Part shown: positions 17,857-26,370 of the stretch, piece by piece | Layout: each line of letters opens with the position of its first letter | How positions within the stretch are numbered: position 1 is the first letter of the stretch | Assembly (NCBI RefSeq): GCF_000518985.1 | Contig: NZ_JAEQ01000019.1 | Span: 39,019-103,018 of the forward strand | From: Chelativorans sp. J32 | GTDB lineage: Bacteria > Pseudomonadota > Alphaproteobacteria > Rhizobiales > Rhizobiaceae | Length of the DNA: 64,000 nt | Direction: 5' to 3' | The notes under the pieces: generated by a model | The model's database searches: none | Told to the model about the DNA's origin: nothing | What the model saw: the letters and a program-made list of their open reading frames with translations, nothing else | Made by a program: the position numbers and the translations under genes

Positions 17857-18873
17857 TCACTCCTTGTACATGCGCTCCTCTAGCGGCGGCAGAAACTCAG
17901 GCGTGTAGATATCCTCCGCCTTCGGCCGGTTCTTGAATTCGTACGCGATCCCCAACTGGTCGATGGATTGCTCCAGGCGCTCCATATTGGCGTCGCCGAA
18001 GCCGTTCTTGCGTACGTCGTCGGTCAGGTAGTTGAGCCCGGCCACGAGTTTCAGCCGCTCCAGCTCCACGTCGGGATTGGCAACCGGATTGTGTTTTACG
18101 ATGCTCTGGATCGCGCCTTCCGGGTCGCGGAAGGTTTCGAAGAAGCCGCGGATGGTGGCACGTACGAAGCCGCGCACGGCATCCGGGTGCTCCTGCATGA
18201 AAGCTGGGCTCGCCATCACTGCGCTGCCATAGAGGCTCACCCCGTAATCGCTCATCAGGAGCATGACCACGTCCTCGTCCGGCACGCCATTTGCCTTGAG
18301 CGCCAGCTTGTTGCTGGCAAAGGCGGTTACGGCGTCCACCTGACCTTGGGCGAGGAGGGTTTCGCGCACGGGGAAGCCGACATTCTCGATGGTCATCGTG
18401 GAATTATCGATGTCGTTCAGCTTCGTGAAGATCGGCCAGTGCGAATAGGCTGCGTCCGCCGCCGGCGCTCCGAGCCGCTTGCCTTCCAGGTCCTTGGGCT
18501 TGGTGATGCCCTTATCCTTGAGCGTGAGGATGGCGAAGGGCGCGGTGTTGTACGTGATGAGCACAGCCTTGATGGGCAGGGCATCGGGATTGTCGCGGTA
18601 TTTGATGAGGGCGTTCAGATCCATCTGGCCCATGTCGTAAGCACCGGAGGCGATACGGTTGAGCCCGTCGATGCTGCCGGTGCCGGGCTCGATCGTGACC
18701 GCAAGCCCCTCTTCCTCGTAAAGACCTTTGTCGAGCGCCACCAGGAAAGGCGAGACATGGCCTTCGAAGCGCCACTCATGGATGAAACGCACGGGCGTCA
18801 ACTCCTGCGCCATGGCCGGAACGGCCATCGCCATCAAGAGCGCCGCCATTGCAGCACGGAGAACCCTGCGCAT
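17857..18873 (-). CDS. ABC transporter substrate-binding protein (SsuA/NMT1 type)
   Basis: Periplasmic binding protein, 338 residues, with a Sec signal peptide MRRVLRAAMAALLMAMAVPA and cleavage near AMA-Q. The start is the ATG at 18873 after GGGAGGAG; the longer upstream frame has no signal-peptide character. The NMT1/SsuA-like fold is suggested by VRFIHEWRFEGHVSPFLVALDKGLYEEEGL, shortened here as RFIHEW...DKGLYEEEGLAVTIEPG. It delivers its ligand to the adjacent permease/ATPase pair. The ligand is unknown, but the downstream enzymes suggest an aromatic or heterocyclic acid. Confidence 0.9.
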   Translation of the reverse strand: MRRVLRAAMAALLMAMAVPAMAQELTPVRFIHEWRFEGHVSPFLVALDKGLYEEEGLAVTIEPGTGSIDGLNRIASGAYDMGQMDLNALIKYRDNPDALPIKAVLITYNTAPFAILTLKDKGITKPKDLEGKRLGAPAADAAYSHWPIFTKLNDIDNSTMTIENVGFPVRETLLAQGQVDAVTAFASNKLALKANGVPDEDVVMLLMSDYGVSLYGSAVMASPAFMQEHPDAVRGFVRATIRGFFETFRDPEGAIQSIVKHNPVANPDVELERLKLVAGLNYLTDDVRKNGFGDANMERLEQSIDQLGIAYEFKNRPKAEDIYTPEFLPPLEERMYKE

Positions 18874-18934
18874 GAAACTCCTCCCATTCATGGGCGCCAG
18901 CTGGCACCCGCGCGACCCGTTCCTGCGAACCGCC

Positions 18935-18952
18935 TCCGGAAAACTTTCCGGA
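18935..18952. promoter_or_regulatory. 18-bp palindrome, candidate operator
   Basis: Perfect eight-bp arms TCCGGAAA / TTTCCGGA separated by two bases, 62 bp upstream of the binding-protein start codon. Length and symmetry suit a dimeric regulator. It is distinct from the 15-bp IclR-type sites described further right, though both contain CCG-AAA half elements. Confidence 0.4.
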
Positions 18953-19123
18953 CGGTCGGGCAGGCCGAACCAACAAACCGCGATCGCTGGAACTTCAGTG
19001 GAGTTTTTTCTGGGCTTGTGCCGGGGCCAAGCGCGCTCGCTCCTTGCTGAGACCAGCGAATGAGCAATCATCTTCTAGTCGAATGACCGGAATTGATGCG
19101 CTTATACCCATGCGGCAAGTTCA

Positions 19124-19152
19124 GGTTAGTGCAATCTCGGATCACCTGTCAA
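19124..19152 (-). promoter_or_regulatory. Candidate sigma70 promoter for the importer/UbiD/Mo-hydroxylase operon
   Basis: On the minus strand a perfect TTGACA (19152-19147) is followed after 18 bases by TAACCT (about 19128-19123). The -35 is consensus, the -10 is weak. It lies upstream of the importer operon and downstream of the isomerase gene. Confidence 0.35.
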
Positions 19153-19190
19153 TCGGCTGAATCCCACCATCGGCCTTGTCTTGCCTTCGC

Positions 19191-20009
19191 TTAAGCCCCG
19201 CTTCGGTCGATGGTTTGCAGGATGAAGGCGATGCTCCTTTCCAGGGCCGGCCTTGGATCGGTCAGGCGGTGGACGGCTTCGGCGAAAGGTTCGAACGAGA
19301 AGGCGCCTTCAAAACCGGCACGGAGCAGCAGGGTTATCTGCCCCGTATTGTCCAACCTGTCCTGTTCCTCGACCAGCACGCGATGCCCGTCACGCATTTC
19401 CCTAACGGTCACGACGGGATCCGTTACGCCGGAGATGTGGACCAGCCCCGTGTGAGCGGGAAACAGGCCGGGCTCGCCTGCAACGAAGTGGTGGAAGGTA
19501 TCGTGGACGAGGCGGAAGGTGTTTCCGGCTTCAAGTGCTTGGATGGCCTCGACTGCTTCTGATTTCAGCCGCAACGAGCAGGTCTCGAAACCGAGCGGCT
19601 CGATCAACCCCGTCACGCCGGCGTTCTCCAGCAACGGCCGAAGCCCCTGGAGCGCAACACGCAGGTTCTCCCTGGATACGGCTGTCCCGTCATTGGTCGG
19701 AACCAATACAACCGCCTTGGCACCACATTCGCCGGCATAGGCGATCAGCCGTCGTGCTTCTTCCTCGCGCGCTGCATTCCACTCGTTGAAGCGCTGCAGG
19801 GCGTTGATGGACAGGATGGTGAGGCCGCGCGCCTCAGCTTCCGAAGCGATCTGGCTCGGCCGGGTGCCGTCCAGGATGGCGTTGCCTTCAAGATCGTTGC
19901 GGATTTCAACGCCGACGGCGCCCACGCTCTTCGCGAGGTCCAAAAAATCGGGAATGGGAAGCGCCGGCGCGCACATATGGTTCAGCGCGAATACAGGCTT
20001 TGCTGCCAT
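19191..20009 (-). CDS. TIM-barrel sugar isomerase/epimerase-like protein
   Basis: Xylose-isomerase-like TIM barrel of the IolI/IolH/hydroxypyruvate-isomerase group, 272 residues. Putative metal ligands sit in GLIEPLGFE, LVHDTFHH, LVHISGV and FSFEPFAE, the usual Glu-Asp/His-His-Glu order. The start at 20009 follows GGAGGAG. It reads in the same direction as the importer operon, separated by 317 bp, and is divergent from the flavoprotein operon at 20211. The substrate is unknown; members of the group isomerise or epimerise polyols and keto acids. Confidence 0.85.
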   Translation of the reverse strand: MAAKPVFALNHMCAPALPIPDFLDLAKSVGAVGVEIRNDLEGNAILDGTRPSQIASEAEARGLTILSINALQRFNEWNAAREEEARRLIAYAGECGAKAVVLVPTNDGTAVSRENLRVALQGLRPLLENAGVTGLIEPLGFETCSLRLKSEAVEAIQALEAGNTFRLVHDTFHHFVAGEPGLFPAHTGLVHISGVTDPVVTVREMRDGHRVLVEEQDRLDNTGQITLLLRAGFEGAFSFEPFAEAVHRLTDPRPALERSIAFILQTIDRSGA

Positions 20010-20064
20010 GTCTTCTTCTCCTCCTCGCCCTATTTGAACGAGGATGGCCGAGGAGAAAAGCTTT

Positions 20065-20085
20065 GGTCAACGGATTCCGGTGACC
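20065..20085. promoter_or_regulatory. Imperfect dyad in the divergent promoter region
   Basis: GGTCAaCGG-att-CCGgTGACC: eight of nine arm positions pair, with one mismatch, in the 201-bp gap between the divergent isomerase gene and the flavoprotein operon. This is a candidate regulator site for either direction. Confidence 0.35.
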
Positions 20086-20150
20086 GCGACGGGAAGACTG
20101 GGCCGCTTGGGTGCGGCAACTCCGTCGGCAGACGCTGCCCGCTGCCTATT

Positions 20151-20172
20151 TACACTGCGTTTGGTGTATAAT
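20151..20172 (+). promoter_or_regulatory. Inverted repeat overlapping a consensus -10 element
   Basis: TACAC-N8-GTGTA (20151-20168) overlaps a perfect TATAAT (20167-20172), 39 bp before the start of the eight-gene operon. No convincing -35 lies at 16-18 bp, so the promoter may need an activator, or the dyad may bind a repressor over the -10. Confidence 0.45.
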
Positions 20173-20210
20173 AGCGTACTTAAAATGCAAAAATAGAATT
20201 ATAGAGAATT

Positions 20211-21674
20211 ATGAGACCTTCGTCTCTCGGCGACCTGGAGCAGAGGGTTGCGCTCGACCTTCTGTGGTTGAACCAGCCGGCCAAGGACTGGGTGCCGCCG
20301 CGCGTCGTGGACGGCCAGGACGTCATCGACGTGGCGGTGATCGGAGCGGGTCTTTGCGGGCTGGCAGCGCTGGCGGCGTTGAAGAGGGTCGGCATCTACA
20401 ACACCTGCGCCTTCGATCGTGCCCCCGCCGGGCGGGAGGGGCCGTGGATCACCTATGCCAGGATGGAGACCCTGCGAACACGCAAAGAAGCGGCCGGGCC
20501 GGCGCTCGGGGTGCCCTCCCTTACCTTCCGCGCCTGGTTCGAGGCTCAATTCGGTGCCGAAGCCTATGAGAAGATGGTTCTCATCCCGCGCCCGATGTGG
20601 ATGGATTACCTGATCTGGTATCGCCGCATCCTCGAACTGAATGTCGTCAACGATACCGCGCTCACATCCCTCGGTCTGCGTCCCGACGGGCTGATCACCC
20701 TGGATTTGCAGGATAATGCCGGAGCCTGGCAGGTTCTCGCCCGGCGCGTCGTGCTTGCTACCGGGCTCGACGGGCTCGGCGCACCCTCCTTGCCGGACGT
20801 CGCCGGCCGGGTGCCCTCACGCTATGTCGGCCACAGCGCGGACTTGATCGACATCGCTTCCTTGCGTGGCAAGCGCGTCGCGGTGGTTGGGGCCGGGGCG
20901 TCCGCTATGGACAATGCCGCGGCCGCGCTGGAGGCTGGGGCCGCGCGCGTCGATATTTTCGTCCGCCGCCCCGATATTCCGCGCATCGACAAATTCACGG
21001 GTGTCGGGAGCCCGGGAATGACGCACGGATATCTCGGTCTGCCCGACGCCGACAAATGGTGGCTGATGGTCGAAGGCGAGCGCGCGCAGATTCCGCCCCC
21101 GCGCCACAGCGTGCTGCGTGTTTCGCGTCATCCCAACGCCTTTTTTCATGTCGCAAGCCCCATCGAAGATCTCAAGGAGGCTTCCGGCGGTGTGCTGGTC
21201 GTTACACCGAAGGGGCGCTACCCCGCTGATTTCGTGATCTTCTCGACCGGCTTTTCCGTCGATTTTTCGCGCAGGCCGGAATTTGCGATGCTTGCCGACA
21301 AGGTCCAGCTTTGGCGCGATGCGTATACCCCGCCCGCGGGCATGGAGCACGAGGGCATTGCTTCCTCGCCCTATCTTGGCCCTTCCTTCGAGTTTCTTCC
21401 CAAGGCCGGCCTTGATCCGGCCGTTGCCACGGCGATCTCCCATATTTCGTGCTTCGCCTATCCCGCGGTCCCCACGCACGGAAAGATCACCAGCGGCATT
21501 CCTTCGATCAGCGATGGCGCGATGCGGCTGGCACAGGGGCTTGCCCGGTCGTTGTTCGTCGAGGATCGAGCACATCACCTCGAGAAATTCCGCGCCTACG
21601 ACACGCCGGAACTGCTCGGTGACGAATGGGAGGATGCGGATCAACGAGAGGACGCCGACCATGCTTCCATCTGA
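20211..21674 (+). CDS. FAD/NAD(P)-binding oxidoreductase (flavin monooxygenase-like)
   Basis: Flavoprotein of 487 residues with two Rossmann fingerprints: VIGAGLCG (residues 44-50 region) for FAD and VVGAGASAMDNA (about 223) for NAD(P)H, as in flavin-containing and Baeyer-Villiger-type monooxygenases. A middle ATG-like motif, VLATGLDGLG, supports this. The start has only a weak AGAGA site. It leads an operon of eight genes with overlaps or very short gaps. A role in oxidising the compound imported by the Pot-type transporter downstream is inferred. Confidence 0.88.
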   Translation: MRPSSLGDLEQRVALDLLWLNQPAKDWVPPRVVDGQDVIDVAVIGAGLCGLAALAALKRVGIYNTCAFDRAPAGREGPWITYARMETLRTRKEAAGPALGVPSLTFRAWFEAQFGAEAYEKMVLIPRPMWMDYLIWYRRILELNVVNDTALTSLGLRPDGLITLDLQDNAGAWQVLARRVVLATGLDGLGAPSLPDVAGRVPSRYVGHSADLIDIASLRGKRVAVVGAGASAMDNAAAALEAGAARVDIFVRRPDIPRIDKFTGVGSPGMTHGYLGLPDADKWWLMVEGERAQIPPPRHSVLRVSRHPNAFFHVASPIEDLKEASGGVLVVTPKGRYPADFVIFSTGFSVDFSRRPEFAMLADKVQLWRDAYTPPAGMEHEGIASSPYLGPSFEFLPKAGLDPAVATAISHISCFAYPAVPTHGKITSGIPSISDGAMRLAQGLARSLFVEDRAHHLEKFRAYDTPELLGDEWEDADQREDADHASI

Positions 21675-22299
21675 CATGACCCTGCGGATCTTCTACGGCA
21701 TTTCCTCTCCCTGGGCTTATCTGGGCGCGCAGCGGGCGGTCCAGATTGCACAGGAGGCGGGTGCGGCGGTTGAACTGCGGCCGATCCGCATCATCGAAGC
21801 CAATGGCGGCATTCCGCTGCGCACCCGGCCCAACGCACGCCAGCTTTATCATGAGGTGGAGCTGGACCGCTGGCGCAGACATCTTGGCATTCCGCTCAAT
21901 CTCAAGCCCAAATTCTATCCCTGCAGGACAATAGAGCCTGCCGCCCAAGCCGTGATCGCAATTCAGAAAGCCGGACTTGACGCCATCGGCTTCTCCTATG
22001 CCGTCCAGCGGGCGCTCTGGGCTGAGGACCGGGACATCGCCGATCTTGCCACCCTGCGGGCGATCGCCCGCGCGACTGCGGGCGAGGAAGCAGAAGCGCT
22101 GGTACAGGATCCCCAACCGGAGCCTATTCTTGCCGAATGGCGCGGCAATCTTGCGGAAGCCGAGCGGCTGGGCATCTTCGGGACCCCGACCTATGTGGTG
22201 GGCGAAGAGCTGTTCTGGGGTCAGGACCGCCTGGATTTTGTCGCCCGTGCTCTGGCTGAGCAGAAGAAACGCGAAGCCCATAAGGAAGACGCTCAATGA
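21661..22299 (+). CDS. 2-hydroxychromene-2-carboxylate isomerase-like DsbA-fold protein
   Basis: Thioredoxin/GST-kappa-fold protein of 212 residues, resembling HCCA isomerase (NahD family), a glutathione-dependent isomerase of aromatic catabolism. The N-terminal YGISSPWAYLG carries the Ser used in place of the thioredoxin Cys. The C-terminal GIFGTPTYVVGEELFWGQDR is highly characteristic of this family. The start at 21661 overlaps the previous gene by 14 bp and follows GAGAGGACG; an ATG at 21676 is an alternative. Its presence hints that the operon handles an aromatic ring-cleavage or hydroxylated intermediate. Confidence 0.87.
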   Translation: MLPSDMTLRIFYGISSPWAYLGAQRAVQIAQEAGAAVELRPIRIIEANGGIPLRTRPNARQLYHEVELDRWRRHLGIPLNLKPKFYPCRTIEPAAQAVIAIQKAGLDAIGFSYAVQRALWAEDRDIADLATLRAIARATAGEEAEALVQDPQPEPILAEWRGNLAEAERLGIFGTPTYVVGEELFWGQDRLDFVARALAEQKKREAHKEDAQ

Positions 22300-23297
22300 C
22301 CGACGCCAGGAAGCTCCACGACGAATCCATCATCATCGACGGCCTTCAGACCTGCCAATGGGGGCGCCCGATCTTCGAGGAAATGCGGGCCGGTGGTCTG
22401 ACGGCCGTCAACGTCTCCTCGCTCCTTTGGGAGAATTTTCGCGAGGGCATCGCTTATGTCAGCGAGTGGAAACGCTATTTGCGCGAGAACAGCGATCTGA
22501 TCCGTCCGGTCAGAACGGTCGATGACATCCACGCAGCCAAGAAGGAAGGGCGCACCGGCATCATCATCGGCTGGCAGAACACCTCTCCGCTGGAAGACAA
22601 GCTCGACTATGTGGAGATCTTCAAGGATCTGGGCGTGGGCATCATGCAGCTCACCTACAACACCCAGAACTATTCCGGCGCCGGCTATCTGGAGGAGGTG
22701 GACAGCGGGCTGACGGGGTTCGGCAAAGAGGTTTTAGCGGAGATGAACCGGGTCGGCGTGCTCTGCGACCTGAGCCATGTGGGCGACAAGACCACCGCCG
22801 ACGTGATCGCCCATTCGAAAGCGCCCGTATGCATCTCGCATATCCTGCCCCGCGCGCTGAAGGATGTGAAGCGCAACAAGCCGGACGAGCTTTTCGTCGC
22901 CTGCGCGGAGAAGGGCGGCATCATCGGCGTCAGCCTTTTCGCCCCGGGACTGGCAGCCGGCAATGACGCCACGGTCGAGGATTATCTCGATGCGATGGCC
23001 TATGTTATCGATCTCGTCGGCGAAGATCATGTCGGCATCGGCACTGATTTCTCTCTCGATCGGCCACGTCCGGGCCCGTGGCTTCTCTGGGCGAACCGGG
23101 ACAAGGGCACCGCGCGTAAGCTTACCGAGTTCGGCTCCGTGAAGATCAACAAGCCGAAGGGAATCGAGCGGATGACCGAGATGCCCAACCTGACCGCACG
23201 CATGCTCGCTCGCGGGTGGAGCGAGACGCTCGTCCGCAAGCTTCTCGGCCAGAACTGGTTGCGGGTCCTTGACGCCGCATGGCGTCCCGCCACCTGA
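22296..23297 (+). CDS. M19-type membrane dipeptidase-like protein with atypical metal motif
   Basis: Peptidase M19 (renal dipeptidase) fold, 333 residues. The conserved LCDLSHVGDKT (near residue 156), CISHILPRAL and VGIGTDFS supply the usual two His and an Asp. The N-terminal DGHxD motif of canonical members is replaced by DGLQTCQ, so two standard zinc ligands are missing. A bacterial subfamily with this replacement exists to my knowledge, so it is probably not decay, but the activity may not be dipeptidase. The gene overlaps the previous one by four bases (ATGA). Confidence 0.85.
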   Translation: MTDARKLHDESIIIDGLQTCQWGRPIFEEMRAGGLTAVNVSSLLWENFREGIAYVSEWKRYLRENSDLIRPVRTVDDIHAAKKEGRTGIIIGWQNTSPLEDKLDYVEIFKDLGVGIMQLTYNTQNYSGAGYLEEVDSGLTGFGKEVLAEMNRVGVLCDLSHVGDKTTADVIAHSKAPVCISHILPRALKDVKRNKPDELFVACAEKGGIIGVSLFAPGLAAGNDATVEDYLDAMAYVIDLVGEDHVGIGTDFSLDRPRPGPWLLWANRDKGTARKLTEFGSVKINKPKGIERMTEMPNLTARMLARGWSETLVRKLLGQNWLRVLDAAWRPAT

Positions 23298-23326
23298 CCG
23301 TCAACCGCCCAACTGGAGGCACTCAC

Positions 23327-24403
23327 ATGACGATACGCACCAGCATATCCCGGCGAGCCGCAGTGGCCTCTGCACTCGCGATCGGGCTCTCTCTTCTTTC
23401 TCCCGCGGCCATGGCTCAGGATACGTCCGTCACGGGCACCGTGAACGTCATCGGCTTCAGCGGGGTCTTTGCCGAGAATTACGAGAAGTTCATCATCGAG
23501 CCGTTCGAGGCTAAATATCCCGGCATCGACGTGACATACCGACCGAGCAAGAATTCGGCCGAGACGCTGGCGCTTCTCACCTTGCAGCGCGGCAATCCGG
23601 AAATCGATGTCGCCCTGATCGACGTTTCGGTCGCCATCAAGGCCAATCAGGAAGGGCTGTTCGCCCAGCTGGATCCGGCCAAGGTGCCCAATATCGCGGA
23701 TGCGCCCGATTGGGCCCGGCTGGACGGTGACCGGGCGGTGGCTTTCTCCCAGGACAATCTCGCGATCCTTTACAACACCGACAATGTGAAGGAGCCGCCG
23801 ACGAGCTGGAACGATCTGACCGATCCCAAATACAAAGGCAAGATTGCGGCCAAGCTAGGCGACACCCGCGGCGTCATCCTGCTTCCGATCCTGACGAAAC
23901 TGAAGGGTGGCGATTACAAGGAAAGCATCGATCCCGGCATGGAGATGCTGAAGGAGATCGCCCCCAATGTCTCCACTTGGGAGCCGGCGCCGGACTGCTA
24001 CGCCGTCGTCCAGAGCGGGGAAGTGGATCTGTCGATCTGCTGGAACGGCCGCGCCCAGTATCTGCACGATACGCAGGGCGGCAAGATCGCTGTCGCGCTT
24101 CCCAAGGAGGGCTCAATCGGTCAGACCAACACGATCGGGCTGGTCGAGGGCTCCAAGAACAAGGAAGCCGCGGAGCTCTTTGTGAATTATGCGCTCAGCG
24201 CCGAGGCGCAAGCCACCTTTGCCGAGAAAAGCTTCTACGGGCCGGTGAACACGAAGGTCGAGCTTCCTGACGAGGTCGCAAGCCGCATCTACGGCTCGAA
24301 GGAGGCGCAGGCCGCGCAGATGTCGCTCGACTGGAATTTTGTCGCCGACCAGTATTCCCCCTGGATCCAGCGCATCAACCGCGAAGTCATCGCGCGCTAT
24401 TGA
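23327..24403 (+). CDS. ABC transporter substrate-binding protein (PotD/PotF type)
   Basis: Periplasmic binding protein of 358 residues from the spermidine/putrescine-type cluster, with a signal peptide TSISRRAAVASALAIGL and cleavage near AMA-Q. The start at 23327 follows GGAGG; an in-frame ATG at 23279 overlaps the dipeptidase gene. Motifs such as VAFSQDNLAILYNTDNVKEP and LTDPKYKGKI are typical of PotD-like proteins, which bind many cationic or organic ligands. It feeds the ATPase and two permeases that follow. Confidence 0.92.
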   Translation: MTIRTSISRRAAVASALAIGLSLLSPAAMAQDTSVTGTVNVIGFSGVFAENYEKFIIEPFEAKYPGIDVTYRPSKNSAETLALLTLQRGNPEIDVALIDVSVAIKANQEGLFAQLDPAKVPNIADAPDWARLDGDRAVAFSQDNLAILYNTDNVKEPPTSWNDLTDPKYKGKIAAKLGDTRGVILLPILTKLKGGDYKESIDPGMEMLKEIAPNVSTWEPAPDCYAVVQSGEVDLSICWNGRAQYLHDTQGGKIAVALPKEGSIGQTNTIGLVEGSKNKEAAELFVNYALSAEAQATFAEKSFYGPVNTKVELPDEVASRIYGSKEAQAAQMSLDWNFVADQYSPWIQRINREVIARY

Positions 24404-24426
24404 TGCGACAGGGACGGAAGGCCGCC

Positions 24427-25497
24427 ATGGTTGATCATCACGTTGAAATCGAACAGCTCGTGAAGACCTATCCGGGCGCACAGAAACCTTCCGTCGACCG
24501 CGTCAGCTTCTCGCTGCCCCGCGGCGAGATGCTTGCCCTTCTCGGGCCATCGGGCTGCGGCAAGACCACCATCCTGCGCATGATCGCGGGACTGATCGCG
24601 CCGACCTCCGGCGCGATCCGCATCGATGGCCGGGACGTCTCGGCCATCCCCGTGCACAAGCGCAATATGGGCATGGTCTTCCAGTCCTATGCGCTTTTCC
24701 CGCACATGACCGTGGCGCGGAATGTGTCCTTCGGGCTCGAAATGCGAAAGGTGGGCAAGACCGAGATCGAGGAGCGGGTAAAAAAGGCCCTCGATCTCGT
24801 GAAGCTCACCGGGCTCGGCGAGCGTAAGGTCAGTCAGCTTTCCGGCGGCCAGCAGCAGAGGGCGGCGATTGCCCGCTCGCTGGTGATTGAGCCCGAATTG
24901 CTTCTGCTCGATGAGCCGCTCTCAAACCTCGATGCGAAGCTGCGCGATGAAATGCGGGACGAGATCCGCGAAATCCAGGCCCGTACAGGCGTGACCGCGA
25001 TCTTCGTTACGCACGATCAGGACGAGGCGCTTTCCATGGCCGACCGGCTGGCGGTCATGTCCAATGGCAGGCTCGAGCAGATCGGCACCCCGCGCGAGAT
25101 CTTCGACCGCCCGCAGACGGATTTCGTCGCCACCTTCATCGGCGCCGGCAATTTCTTCTCGGGCAAGGTCCGGGAGCCCGGGGTGGCTGAAGTGGAGGGG
25201 CTCGGCGAGCTTCGTTTTTCCGGCGAGGCGCCGACTGGATCTTCCGTCAAATTGATGGTGAGGCCGCACCGGCTCGTGCTTGACGGTACCGGAGCCGCCG
25301 GGGTGAACCGCTTTTCCGGCACGGTGGAACATATCGTCTATCGTGGCCAGACCCTTACGCTCACGGTGCGTTGCGGCACGCAGCGGCTTCAGGCGGATCT
25401 TCCGACCCATGCCGGCGTCCTTCCCGAAAAGGGCGGTGAGATCACCCTCGCCGTCGCGCCGGAGGACGTAACCTTCATAGAAAAGGCTGCGGCGTGA
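24427..25497 (+). CDS. ABC transporter ATPase (PotA type)
   Basis: ATPase of 356 residues with Walker A GPSGCGKTT (40-48), signature LSGGQQQR (about 138), Walker B LLLLDEPLSNLD (about 158) and a C-terminal TOBE domain (SSVKLMVRPHRL onward). I chose the ATG at 24427, after GACGGAAGG. In-frame TTG 24400 and ATG 24403 overlap the stop of the previous gene and would add eight or nine residues. It energises the Pot-type importer. Confidence 0.92.
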   Translation: MVDHHVEIEQLVKTYPGAQKPSVDRVSFSLPRGEMLALLGPSGCGKTTILRMIAGLIAPTSGAIRIDGRDVSAIPVHKRNMGMVFQSYALFPHMTVARNVSFGLEMRKVGKTEIEERVKKALDLVKLTGLGERKVSQLSGGQQQRAAIARSLVIEPELLLLDEPLSNLDAKLRDEMRDEIREIQARTGVTAIFVTHDQDEALSMADRLAVMSNGRLEQIGTPREIFDRPQTDFVATFIGAGNFFSGKVREPGVAEVEGLGELRFSGEAPTGSSVKLMVRPHRLVLDGTGAAGVNRFSGTVEHIVYRGQTLTLTVRCGTQRLQADLPTHAGVLPEKGGEITLAVAPEDVTFIEKAAA

Positions 25498-26363
25498 TGA
25501 ACCCGGCAGCCCGCTCCGCCGATGGTTCTCGCCGGGTGCTCCTGATGCTCCTTCTGCCGGGGCTGGTGGCGCTCGGCGTCACATTCGTCCTGCCGCTTCT
25601 ATGGCTCTTCAGGGCTTCGTTCGCCTCGTCGGCCATCGGCGCGTTCAGCGGCGGCGATTGGACACTGTCGTCTTATGAAACGGTTCTGACCGATCCATTC
25701 TATTGGCTCGTCGCCTGGAACACGCTCGTTCTCGGCTTCAATGTCGCCGTTTTCACCGTGATCCTATCCTATCCCATCGCACTTTTCCTTGCGCGCACGG
25801 AGAGCCGCTGGCGCGGCGTTCTGACGGCACTTGCCGTCGCTCCACTCCTGACTTCCTCCGTCGTCCGCACCTATGGCTGGATGGTGATCCTGGGCGACCA
25901 GGGGGTCATCAACAGCACGCTTCAGGCGCTGTCGCTGACCGACGGAGTCGTCCGCCTCACCAACAACAGCTTCGGCGCGACGGTCGCGCTCATCGAAATC
26001 TTCATGCCCTACGCGATCCTCGCGATGCTGAGCGGCTTCGGACGCCTGAATACCCAACTGGAGGAGGCTGCCGCCATGCTGGGAGCCAACAGGCTGAAGG
26101 TCTTCACGCGCATCATCCTGCCCTTGAGCCTGCCGGGCGTATTGACGGCGGCGCTTCTCGTTTTCGTGCTCGCCATTTCCGCCTTCGTCACTCCGCGCCT
26201 GATGGGCGGCGGACGTGTCTTCGTTTTGGGTACGGAGGTATATAACGAGGCGACCGTGACGCTGAACTGGCCGCTTGCCGCAGCTCTTTCCGTGCTGCTG
26301 CTTGTCCTTTTCAGCAGCGTCATCGTCATTTACCAGCGCGCGCTTCGCGCCTTGGAAGCGTGA
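25497..26363 (+). CDS. ABC transporter permease (PotB type)
   Basis: Inner-membrane permease of 288 residues, first of the pair. The EAA loop EEAAAMLGANRLKVFTRIILPLSLPG (shortened: EEAAAMLGAN...ILPLSLPG) is visible near residue 195. The ATG at 25497 shares one base with the stop codon of the ATPase gene (TGATGA); a GTG at 25494 is an alternative start. It forms the membrane channel with the next gene. Confidence 0.92.
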   Translation: MNPAARSADGSRRVLLMLLLPGLVALGVTFVLPLLWLFRASFASSAIGAFSGGDWTLSSYETVLTDPFYWLVAWNTLVLGFNVAVFTVILSYPIALFLARTESRWRGVLTALAVAPLLTSSVVRTYGWMVILGDQGVINSTLQALSLTDGVVRLTNNSFGATVALIEIFMPYAILAMLSGFGRLNTQLEEAAAMLGANRLKVFTRIILPLSLPGVLTAALLVFVLAISAFVTPRLMGGGRVFVLGTEVYNEATVTLNWPLAAALSVLLLVLFSSVIVIYQRALRALEA

Positions 26364-26370
26364 GGGCGCG

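Larger units (their letters stand above)
18874..19190. other. 317-bp non-coding region upstream of the minus-strand importer operon
   Basis: No convincing gene on either strand. It holds the ribosome binding site of the binding-protein gene at its left end, an 18-bp palindrome at 18935-18952 and a candidate minus-strand promoter at 19124-19152, which would give a leader of roughly 240 bases. I see no rho-independent terminator for the isomerase gene to its right. Confidence 0.6.
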
